DNA from: Sulfidibacter corallicola
Lineage (GTDB): Bacteria; Acidobacteriota; Holophagae; Acanthopleuribacterales; Acanthopleuribacteraceae
Assembly: GCF_017498545.1 (NCBI RefSeq)
Contig: NZ_CP071793.1
Span: 1-64,000 of the forward strand
DNA length: 64,000 nucleotides
Reading direction: 5' to 3'
Both the position numbers and the translations under genes were made by a program. This document shows positions 8,507-16,152 of this stretch, piece by piece (positions within the stretch are counted from its first letter, which is position 1; each line of letters opens with the position of its first letter). The notes beneath the pieces are model-generated. The model saw nothing but the letters and a program-made list of their open reading frames with translations, did no database searches and was not told the DNA's origin.

Positions 8507-10327
8507 ATGCCCACTCCCGAACTCGCTCCCAACGCGCTGGTGCTCTATAAGAACGGGCCGGCCAGGGTCCTTTCGCTGGGAGAAAAATTGGAGATCAAAC
8601 TGGAGAGCGGAAAGACCGTCAAGGTGCGCCCCAAAGATATCGTGTGCCTGCATCCCGGCCCGATCCACAGTTTGACCGAGCTGACGCCCTACCAGGCGAA
8701 CCTGGAAGATGCCTGGCAACTGCTCACCGGGGAGACGACCGACTTGGCCGAGTTGACCGATCTCATTTTCGACGAATACACGCCGGTCACGGCCTGGTCC
8801 ACCTGGAAGATCGTCGAGGACGGTCTCTATTTCGTGGGCACGCCCGGCGTGATCGAAGCCCGCCCCGAGGAGAAGGTGCGCCGTGAAATCGAGGAACGCC
8901 GCGCCAAGAAAGCGGCCGAAGAGGCCTGGAACGCCTTCATTCAACGGGTGCGCAACCGCCGAATCGTGCCCGAGGATCGGGCCAATCTCAGTAGCGTGGA
9001 AATGGTGGCGCTCAGCAAGAATCCCAAGAGCAAGGTCCTTCAGGAACTGGGCATACCGGAAACCAAGGAAGCCGCCCATCACCTGTTGCTGAAACTGGGC
9101 GTCTGGGACGAAACCGTCAACCCCTACCCCACCCGCTTCAGCCTGCCCACCGACGAACTGGACCTGCCGCTCGACAGCCTGCCAGAGGAAGATCGACTCG
9201 ACCTGACCCACCTGCCCGCTTTCGCCATCGATGACGAGGGAAACATGGATCCGGACGACGCCATCAGTCTCGACGGCGATCGGCTTTGGATTCACGTGGC
9301 GGACGTGGCCGCGCTGGTGGAGCCCGATTCGCCGATCGACATCGAGGCGCGCACCCGGGGTGCCAACCTCTATATGCCCGAGAAGACGATCCCGATGCTG
9401 CCGCCCGCCGCCACCGAACGGCTCGGCCTGGGTCTCGCGGAAACCTCGCCGGCGCTGTCGTTCGGCGTCGCGTTGGACGAGCACGCGCGCATCGCCGACG
9501 TCCGGATCACGCCGACCTGGGTCAAGGTCACCCGCCTCTCCTACAAGCAGGCCGAGCACATGTTGGACGAGGGCCCGCTGGCCCAATTGTTCGAGATGAC
9601 CTCGCGCTATCGAGCACGCCGCACCGAGTCCGGCTCGGCCGACATCAATTTGCCCGAGATCAAGCTGTCCGTGGTCGACGGCGACATCATCATCAAACCG
9701 ATGGAAACGCTGCGCAGCCGGGACATGGTGACGGACGCGATGCTGATGGCGGGAGAAGCCGCGGCACGATTCGCCATCAAGAACCAGATCCCCTTCGCGT
9801 TCGCCACGCAAGCGCCGCCGGATGTCCTGGAAGTGCCGGAAAACATGGCCGAGATGTTCGCCTACCGCAAGAAATTCAAGCGCTCGCAAATCAAGGGCGC
9901 GGCCGAACCCCACGCGGGTCTCGGGCTGGACGTCTACTCGCGGGCCACGAGCCCCCTGCGCCGCTATCTGGACCTGGTGGTCCACCAACAACTGCGGGCG
10001 TTCATACGCGGGAAAAAGGTGCTGAACGATCAGGAAATGATGGCACGCGTCGGTGCCTGTCAGGCGGTCACCGGCCACCTGCGTACCGTCGAACGTCTCG
10101 CCAACCGGCACTGGCTGTTGGTCCACCTCATACGCCATCCGGAATGGCAGGGCAAAGGCACGCTCGTCGACCAACGCGACAAGCGCTACACGGTGCTGAT
10201 CCCCGAGATCGCGCTGGATGCCGGCATCACCCTGAGCAGCGACTGGCCGCTCAACGCGGAGATCTCCCTGAAAGTGGCGCACATCGACCTGGCCAACCAG
10301 AGCATCGGCTTGAAGATGCTGGAGTGA
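8507..10327 (+). CDS. RNB-domain exoribonuclease (RNase II/R family)
   Basis: 3'-5' exoribonuclease, 606 residues, cytoplasmic. The RNB catalytic domain starts near residue 235; the metal-binding acidic cluster is DPDDAISLD with Asp248, Asp250 and Asp251. The late RNB motif YSRATSPLRRYLDLVVHQQL is intact. The N-terminal part (1-200) looks like the small wing/HTH region of the short RNase II-like enzymes of cyanobacteria and chloroplasts rather than the paired cold-shock domains of RNase R. ATG 8507 is chosen because AAGAGG lies 6 bases upstream; the in-frame ATG at 8399 would add 36 implausible residues. It is followed after 61 bases by a transporter gene. Confidence 0.92.
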   Translation: MPTPELAPNALVLYKNGPARVLSLGEKLEIKLESGKTVKVRPKDIVCLHPGPIHSLTELTPYQANLEDAWQLLTGETTDLAELTDLIFDEYTPVTAWSTWKIVEDGLYFVGTPGVIEARPEEKVRREIEERRAKKAAEEAWNAFIQRVRNRRIVPEDRANLSSVEMVALSKNPKSKVLQELGIPETKEAAHHLLLKLGVWDETVNPYPTRFSLPTDELDLPLDSLPEEDRLDLTHLPAFAIDDEGNMDPDDAISLDGDRLWIHVADVAALVEPDSPIDIEARTRGANLYMPEKTIPMLPPAATERLGLGLAETSPALSFGVALDEHARIADVRITPTWVKVTRLSYKQAEHMLDEGPLAQLFEMTSRYRARRTESGSADINLPEIKLSVVDGDIIIKPMETLRSRDMVTDAMLMAGEAAARFAIKNQIPFAFATQAPPDVLEVPENMAEMFAYRKKFKRSQIKGAAEPHAGLGLDVYSRATSPLRRYLDLVVHQQLRAFIRGKKVLNDQEMMARVGACQAVTGHLRTVERLANRHWLLVHLIRHPEWQGKGTLVDQRDKRYTVLIPEIALDAGITLSSDWPLNAEISLKVAHIDLANQSIGLKMLE

Positions 10328-10388
10328 CGCGGCGCGACCTGCGCCTCTCTCGAAAAAATACAATCCTCGATCGCGATCGGGAGGCGCC

Positions 10389-11606
10389 ATGAGCACCGAC
10401 AAAAAAAGCGCCCTGCTGGGACCCGGCCTGATTTTGGCGGCCACGGGTGTCGGCGCCGGAGACCTGATCGCCGCTTCGGTCACCGGCGCGCGGTACGGCA
10501 CGGTGCTGCTCTGGAGTGCGGTCGTGGGTGCCCTGGTGAAATTCGTGTTGAACGAAGGGCTGGCGCGACGCCAGTTGCGCCGAGGAGACAGTTTCCTGCA
10601 CGACCTGTGCACCACCTGTCCGCGCTGGATCACCTGGTACTTCGGCGCCTACCTGGTTTTGTGGAGCTTCGTGGTGGCCGGCGCACTCGCCGCCGCCTGT
10701 GGTCTGGCGGCCCACGCCCTGGTCCCGGCCGTGCCCGTATGGGCCTGGGGCATCGTGCACGCCGTCGTCGCCTGGGTTCTGGTCTGGTTCGGCCGCTACA
10801 CCCTGTTCGAAAACATCATGAAGTGGTTCGTGGGCATGATGGTCCTGGTGGTGCTCGCCTGTGCCGTGCTGACGTTCCCCGGCTTCGGCCCGCTGCTGAG
10901 CGGCCTGCTCACGCCGCGACTGCCTTCGGGCAGCATTGCGTTCGTCCTGGGCGTGATGGGCGGTGTGGGCGGCAGCGTGACCATGCTCAGCCACGGCTAC
11001 TGGATGCGCGAGAAGGGCTGGCGGAAAACCGACGACCTTGGCCCCGCCCGGATGGACCTGGCGGTGGCCTATGGCCTGACCGGCCTGTTCGGCGTCGCGG
11101 TCATGATCGTGTCGGCCGGCGTCCAGCCCGAGGTCATGTCGGGCGGTCAAATGGTCGTCGGCGTCGGCGAACACCTGGGTCGGGCCACGGGAGAAACCGC
11201 ACGTTGGGTGTTCCTGCTCGGGTTCTGGGGTGCGGTGTTCAGTTCCATGCTCGGTGTCTGGCAGGGCGTGCCCTACCTGTTCGCCGATTTCCAGGGTCAC
11301 CTGGCCCAAACACCGCGCCGGCCGGAACCGACCGACAAGGCCTACCGAGCCTTTCTCAGCTTCATGGCCTTCCCGCCATTGGTGCTGCTGTTCGTTCAGA
11401 AACCGGTATGGATCGTGATGCTCTACGCGGTGACCGGCGCCCTGTTCCTGCCGTTTCTGGCCGCGGTCCTGTTGTTCCTCAACAATCGCCGCAAGGAGAT
11501 GGGTCCCTTCGCCAACGGCAAGGTGGCCAACGTGGCGGCCGCCCTGGTGTTGGTGTTCTTCGTGACGCTCTCGGTCCTGGAACTGATCCGCCGCTTCTCC
11601 GGTTAG
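10389..11606 (+). CDS. Nramp-related metal-ion transporter lacking the canonical binding motifs
   Basis: Integral membrane protein of 405 residues with about 11 hydrophobic helices, related to the Nramp/MntH family. TM1 reads GPGLILAATGVGAGDLIAAS, where true Nramp proteins have the Asp-Pro-Gly-Asn metal site. The TM6 region reads TMLSHGYWMREKGW where Met-Pro-His is expected. Nramp-related proteins with altered TM1/TM6 sites are known to prefer other ions, such as Mg2+ or Al3+, so the Mn/Fe role should not be assumed. It may be co-transcribed with the exoribonuclease 61 bases upstream. Convergent folP ends 40 bases away. Confidence 0.8.
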   Translation: MSTDKKSALLGPGLILAATGVGAGDLIAASVTGARYGTVLLWSAVVGALVKFVLNEGLARRQLRRGDSFLHDLCTTCPRWITWYFGAYLVLWSFVVAGALAAACGLAAHALVPAVPVWAWGIVHAVVAWVLVWFGRYTLFENIMKWFVGMMVLVVLACAVLTFPGFGPLLSGLLTPRLPSGSIAFVLGVMGGVGGSVTMLSHGYWMREKGWRKTDDLGPARMDLAVAYGLTGLFGVAVMIVSAGVQPEVMSGGQMVVGVGEHLGRATGETARWVFLLGFWGAVFSSMLGVWQGVPYLFADFQGHLAQTPRRPEPTDKAYRAFLSFMAFPPLVLLFVQKPVWIVMLYAVTGALFLPFLAAVLLFLNNRRKEMGPFANGKVANVAAALVLVFFVTLSVLELIRRFSG

Positions 11607-11645
11607 TGACCGTCCGAGAACGGAAAAGCGAGTGAACGACGCGGG

Positions 11646-12524
11646 TCAGGAACGCGACGCGTAACCGGACCACTCTTGGCCCAAAAGGCGATCGCGCAGC
11701 ACGAAGGCGTCGCGGCACAGAGCAGGATGGTGCACGCGATGAACGGCCGCCGCCGGATAGGGCATGAGCGTCGAGGCGACCGCCGTCAGCGCGTCGCGAA
11801 CCAGCACGGCCTGCGTGTCCTTGGACATGTCCGCACCCAGCAGGTGGTTCATCCACGACTTTCGGCTGATCCCCATCAACAACGGTCGACCCAGGCGGGC
11901 GACGAGTCGATCCGCGGCCCGCATCAGCTCGAGATTGTGATCGAGCTTTTTCCCGAACCCGATCCCGGGGTCGTAGAGGCAGCGCTCGGCCTCGATCCCA
12001 GCCTCGTTCAGGCGGTCGCGTACCACGACCAGCGCCGTTCCCACTTCATCGACCGCATCGGCGTAGGTTGCCTCGCGTTGCATGGATTTGGGCCTGGCCT
12101 TCATGTGCATCGCCACGTAACCGACCCGGTTCGACGCCAGGACCGGCACCATCTTTTCGAAATCCAGGCTGGCCGAGACGTGATTGACGATCGATGCGCC
12201 GGCGGTCACGGCGGCGGCGGCCACTTCGGGCTTTTGGGTATCCACCGAAATCGGCAGGTCGAATTCGGTCACCAGACGCGTGATGACGGGAACCACGCGT
12301 TCGATCTCCAGATCGGCGGGGACCGGTTCGGAGCCGGGCCGCGTGCTCTCGCCGCCCACGTCGATGATGTGGGCGCCGTCGCGCACCAATTGGGCGGCAT
12401 GGTCCATGGCTTTGTCCAGCGCGGCACAACCATCGGAAAAACTATCCGGTGAAAGGTTGAGAATGGCCATGATCAGCGGGCCTCGATCCAGGTTCAGCCG
12501 ATAATCACCACAGTGCCAAATCAC
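11646..12524 (-). CDS. folP: Dihydropteroate synthase
   Basis: Condenses 6-hydroxymethyl-7,8-dihydropterin diphosphate with p-aminobenzoate in folate synthesis; this is the sulfonamide target. The TIM-barrel landmarks are all visible: NLSPDSFSDG, DVGGESTRPGS, DTQKPEV, the DPGIGFGK pterin site and GISRKSW near the C-terminus. About 292 residues. Two GTG codons compete: 12530 overlaps the GGAGG itself, whereas 12524 has GGAGG 5 bases upstream and is chosen. It stands alone, convergent with the transporter gene; its upstream region carries repeats. Confidence 0.94.
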   Translation of the reverse strand: MIWHCGDYRLNLDRGPLIMAILNLSPDSFSDGCAALDKAMDHAAQLVRDGAHIIDVGGESTRPGSEPVPADLEIERVVPVITRLVTEFDLPISVDTQKPEVAAAAVTAGASIVNHVSASLDFEKMVPVLASNRVGYVAMHMKARPKSMQREATYADAVDEVGTALVVVRDRLNEAGIEAERCLYDPGIGFGKKLDHNLELMRAADRLVARLGRPLLMGISRKSWMNHLLGADMSKDTQAVLVRDALTAVASTLMPYPAAAVHRVHHPALCRDAFVLRDRLLGQEWSGYASRS

Positions 12525-12592
12525 GGTCACCTCCGGGTCGATCCATTTCTCGAGCGTTGGGCGGAATTATGCCCCAAGGTTCGCAGATTGGG

Positions 12593-12697
12593 TAGTGCCC
12601 ATCCGGAACCGGAAGGAAGGTCACCGCCAAGTTGGTTCGCCTGGATGGGCACGGTATCAGGTCTCAGGCTTCAGCTCTCAGCAAGGATTTTATTTAC
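12593..12697. repeat. Palindromic dispersed repeat, copy 1
   Basis: 105-base unit. It opens with an inverted repeat GTGCCCATCC (12595-12604) / GGATGGGCAC (12643-12652) enclosing about 38 bases, then continues with GGTCTCAGGCTTCAGCTCTC, an AAGGATTTTATTTAC end, and a second smaller inverted pair GGTATCAGG / CCTGATACC. Copy 2 at 12792-12891 matches it over almost the whole length with a few substitutions and one 5-base gap. Confidence 0.85.
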
Positions 12698-12791
12698 CTG
12701 ATACCTGACGCCTGATACCAGCTTGCAGTGATTTCCCAGCGGATCCGGAGGAACCATTTCATAAACACCTTGTCTCAGGATGGACCCTGGA

Positions 12792-12891
12792 TAGTGCCCA
12801 TCCAGAAAAGGAAGGTCACGGCCAGTTGGTTCGTCTGGATGGGCACGGTACCAGGTCTCAGGCTGCAGCTCTCAGCAAGGATTTTATTTAC
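12792..12891. repeat. Palindromic dispersed repeat, copy 2
   Basis: Direct repeat of 12593-12697. Here the stem is longer and perfect: GTGCCCATCCAG (12794-12805) / CTGGATGGGCAC (12835-12846). It shares the CAGCTCTCAGCAAGGATTTT segment exactly with copy 1. Confidence 0.85.
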
Positions 12892-13083
12892 AGTTGACTG
12901 GCTGAGACCAGTCCGCCTTGGATACCAAACCGGTTCAGAGGACACCTTACCGCCGTTTGCGGATGGACTCTGGGTAGCGGGCACCGTTCAGGCAACGAGA
13001 AGGCCTGGGCCGTCGCCTGCCCGCGCGAAAACTGCGATATCATCGTGACAGGGCCAGCCCACCGATGCCAGGGAACGATTTCG

Positions 13084-14277
13084 ATGCAATCCCACGCGCC
13101 ACATGAAACCATCCACGAGAGCCGTCCCAGTGCCGCCGGCAGGCACCTGCTGGATCGGCCGCTGCTGCTGTTCGCGCTGCTGTGCCTGTTTTGGGCCGGC
13201 CTCGCGCTCCTGTTCGCGGCCCGGGCCTGGCTGTTGCGCGGGGCGGACGCCGCGGACACCAGTTTTCCCCGCTTCGCCCTGTGGTCGCTGGGCTTTTTCG
13301 CCTGCTATCCCCCGCTCCATTTTCTGCTGTTCCGCCTGATGGACCGCCTGCCGCTCGGTCCGCGCCGCATCGGGAGAACGCTGCTGTTTCACGGGATCGC
13401 CAGTATCACCTGGTTTCTCGCGGCGGGCATGTACAGCACCCTGTGGAACCTGATCTACCAGGGACAGGGACTGGATCGCTACTGGGCCCACTTCACGGCC
13501 CTCGTCGCCAGTTGGTCTCTCATGCTGGATTACTTTTTCTACTGGCTCATCGCGGCTTCGGTGCATCTGGCCCAAACGATGCGCAAGCTGCATCGCCGCG
13601 AACTCGAAGCCCAGCGGCTTCAACTCCAGGCCAGCCAACTCCAACAGCAACTGGCCCAATCGCAGGTTCAGTCACTGCTGGCCCAGCTTCACCCCCATTT
13701 CCTGTTCAATACGCTCAATGCCGTGACCGCCTTGCTGCGGCGCGGGGACACCGAAGTCGGCATCGACATGTTGACGGCGCTCAGCCGGCTCCTGCGCCAT
13801 TTGCTGACCCAGCAGACCCGGCACTTCGTCCGCCTCGAAGAAGAACTAGATTTCCTGCGGTTGTATCTCTCCATCGAAGAGAAACGGTTCGGCGATCGAC
13901 TGCGGACCACCTGGTCGATCGAGCCACGGGCGGGCGAGGCCTTCGTGCCCAACATGTTGCTGCAACCATTGGTGGAAAATGCGGTTCGCCACGGCATCGC
14001 CCACAATCTGGAATCGGGCGAACTGCGCATCGCCGCCACGGTCAACGACGACCGGCTCCGATTGGACATCTTCAACGAGGGTCCCCTGCTCGAGCCGGAA
14101 CGCGAACCCCACGGCACGGGCATCGGCGTGCCCAATACCCGCCGTCGCTTGCAGCAAATCTACGGCGACCGGGCCACATTGGCCCTGGCGAACCGGGACG
14201 GCATCGGCGTGGCGGCCACCATCACGATGCCGCTGGACGAGACGCAGCCCTGGACCGCGGAAGGCTTCGCCAATTGA
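13084..14277 (+). CDS. LytS/YehU-type sensor histidine kinase
   Basis: Membrane sensor kinase of 397 residues (His_kinase PF06580 plus HATPase_c). Four hydrophobic segments occupy about residues 25-160, followed by a Gln/Leu-rich coiled coil (about 165-200). The phosphoacceptor motif is QLHPHFLFNTLN with His205. The ATP-binding N-box is PLVENAVRHG and the G-box region is GTGIGVPNTRRRL. ATG 13084 is used because AGGGA lies 9 bases upstream; a GTG at 13045 has no RBS. Kinases of this type usually pair with a LytTR response regulator, but none is adjacent; the next gene is a GGDEF response regulator 228 bases on, so the partner is uncertain. Confidence 0.9.
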   Translation: MQSHAPHETIHESRPSAAGRHLLDRPLLLFALLCLFWAGLALLFAARAWLLRGADAADTSFPRFALWSLGFFACYPPLHFLLFRLMDRLPLGPRRIGRTLLFHGIASITWFLAAGMYSTLWNLIYQGQGLDRYWAHFTALVASWSLMLDYFFYWLIAASVHLAQTMRKLHRRELEAQRLQLQASQLQQQLAQSQVQSLLAQLHPHFLFNTLNAVTALLRRGDTEVGIDMLTALSRLLRHLLTQQTRHFVRLEEELDFLRLYLSIEEKRFGDRLRTTWSIEPRAGEAFVPNMLLQPLVENAVRHGIAHNLESGELRIAATVNDDRLRLDIFNEGPLLEPEREPHGTGIGVPNTRRRLQQIYGDRATLALANRDGIGVAATITMPLDETQPWTAEGFAN

Positions 14278-14505
14278 AAGCGGGGTTCGCCACAGGGTTT
14301 TCCAACACCGAAACGGCCCGAACGCTTCTCCACCCGCGAATTCGCGATCCTCAAAAAAGGCGGACTTCGACTCGACCTTCCGTCCAAGCATGTCCAGTGC
14401 AAAGGTGCTATAATTCACCATTCCTTGCCGTTTTCCCAACTTATGTCCTTTCAATCCAATAAAACATGAGGGGATGCCCAAGACCGACCATCAGGCAGAA
14501 ATCGA

Positions 14506-15801
14506 ATGAAAAAAATATTAATTGTGGAAGATAGTCATGTGGTGGCCAAGATGCTGGCATTCAAGATCCGCAAACGGCTCGACTATCCCCTGATCATGAC
14601 GGTCAACTATGCCGAAACCCAGGCCGTCTTGGAGCGCGAAGCGGACTCGATTTTCGCGGCGCTTCTGGACCTGCAACTCCCAGACGCACTGAAGGGTGAA
14701 GTGGTGGAGCTGGTCCAAAGTTACGATATTCCGTGCATCATCTTTACCGGCAGCGAAGAGCCGGAGACCCGCAAGCGGCTGTTGGCCCGTGGCGTGGTCG
14801 ACTACATCTACAAACGCAACCTCCACGAGATCGATTACCTGGTGCGGGTGTTCAAGCGCCTCGACCGCAACCCCGACATCAAGGTCCTGATCGTCATCGA
14901 CACGGAAACCACGCGCCTGCTGGTTCGCCGCCTGCTGGAAATCCAGCGTTTCGAAATCATCGAGTCGCAGACCGCCGAAGAGGCGCTCGAGATCCTGTCC
15001 GGTGAGGCCAAGATCAAACTGGTCATCGTCGACTTCCTCCTGCCGGAAATGGACGGCGTGGGGTTGATCACCGAAATCCGGCGCAAATTCTCCCGGGACG
15101 AAGTGTCGATCATCGGCATCTCGGGAAAGCGGCACGCCAACAGCTCGGCCAAACTGCTCAAGAGCGGGGCCAACGATTTCCTCCACAAACCCTTCACGGA
15201 AGAGGAATTCCACTGCCGCGTGATTCAGAACATCGAGGTGCTGGAACAGTTGGAGCAAATCGAGGATTCGGCCAATCGCGATTTTCTCACCAAGCTCCAC
15301 AACCGCCGCTTTTTCTACCGAACAGGCGAGAAACTGTTCCACAACGCCCATCGCAACCATTTCACGCTGACGATCACGATGCTGGATATCGACCATTTCA
15401 AGAAAGTGAACGACACCTACGGTCACGAGGCCGGCGACCTGATCCTGCTGCGGGTCTCGGAAATCCTCTCGCAGACCTTCCGGAAGGGAGATATCGTGGC
15501 GCGTTTCGGCGGCGAGGAGTTCTGCATCGCCTGCCTCAACCTGAGCCCCACCTCGGCCGTGAACCTGTTCGAGCGGGTACGTCAGGCGGTGGAAGCGGCC
15601 AAGGTTAACATTCCGCCGGTGGAAATGGGCGTCACCATCAGCATCGGAATCTGCACCCAACTGCAGTCCAGCCTGGAACACATGATCCGCCTGGCGGACA
15701 AGGACCTCTACCAGGCGAAGAACAACGGGCGCAACTGTATTTTCATCGACGGCAAACCGGCCGTGGAAGCGACCGACACCAAGGTGGGCGCCTCACCCTG
15801 A
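14506..15801 (+). CDS. Response regulator with two REC domains and a GGDEF diguanylate cyclase domain
   Basis: Cytoplasmic c-di-GMP-synthesising regulator, 431 residues, PleD-like layout. REC1 (1-120) has the acidic pair ED and phosphoacceptor Asp55. REC2 (about 125-245) has phosphoacceptor Asp176, but its first acidic pocket position reads VID instead of VDD, so one of the usual two Mg2+-binding acids is replaced. The GGDEF domain (about 265-420) has an intact active-site GGEEF at 335-339 and, five residues upstream, the inhibitory I-site RKGD (326-329); product feedback is therefore expected. A TATAAT-like hexamer at 14409-14414 lies 92 bases upstream without a clear -35. The neighbouring LytS-like kinase may or may not be its input. 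Confidence 0.93.
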   Translation: MKKILIVEDSHVVAKMLAFKIRKRLDYPLIMTVNYAETQAVLEREADSIFAALLDLQLPDALKGEVVELVQSYDIPCIIFTGSEEPETRKRLLARGVVDYIYKRNLHEIDYLVRVFKRLDRNPDIKVLIVIDTETTRLLVRRLLEIQRFEIIESQTAEEALEILSGEAKIKLVIVDFLLPEMDGVGLITEIRRKFSRDEVSIIGISGKRHANSSAKLLKSGANDFLHKPFTEEEFHCRVIQNIEVLEQLEQIEDSANRDFLTKLHNRRFFYRTGEKLFHNAHRNHFTLTITMLDIDHFKKVNDTYGHEAGDLILLRVSEILSQTFRKGDIVARFGGEEFCIACLNLSPTSAVNLFERVRQAVEAAKVNIPPVEMGVTISIGICTQLQSSLEHMIRLADKDLYQAKNNGRNCIFIDGKPAVEATDTKVGASP

Positions 15802-16152
15802 GTGACCGCGCCACGGGAGCCGATTTCCGGCGCCGGTGTCCCGTGCGGACGGCGCGGGCAGGCCGGCTCGCGGCGCCGCACCAGCCGTGCACGCCCGTCG
15901 GTGGCTCTTTACGCGAAACGCCACAAAAAAACGCGATTGGGAGCCAATTCCAGCGGTGCAGGCGGATCAACTTCGTTATAATGAGCGAAAATTCAGCACC
16001 GAGCCATTGCCCCGCATTTTTTCTGTCGCCTTTCGATTGCGACCGATTTCACGCACGACGCGCATGGTCCCGGGCTTCCCGCCGATCGGAACGATCACCC
16101 TTTCCCTGCGCGATTGCACCGGCAGTCATCACAACCATCAAGGAGTCTATTC
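15802..16152. other. Intergenic region upstream of the PhoD-like gene
   Basis: About 350 bases. A long imperfect stem (15806-15818 with 15839-15857: CCGCGCC-ACGGGA / TCCCGT-GCGGAC-GGCGCGG) follows the cyclase gene and may act in 3'-end formation, although it has no T-run. A TATAAT at 15977-15982 could be a -10 element for the phosphatase gene, but no good -35 is 16-18 bases upstream. No gene was seen. Confidence 0.35.

Larger units (their letters stand above)
12525..13083. other. Intergenic region with two long direct repeats
   Basis: About 560 bases between divergent folP and the LytS-like kinase. It is dominated by two copies of a roughly 100-bp palindromic element (listed separately). Each copy ends in a short line related to TGGAYYCTGGRTA near 12780 and 12963, giving a loose tandem layout of about 190-200 bases per unit. 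No gene is supported. Confidence 0.6.

Noticed and set aside
12513..13048. Short open frames across the repeat region
   Set aside because: They follow the two direct repeats and share their sequence; translation gives repetitive fragments with no RBS.
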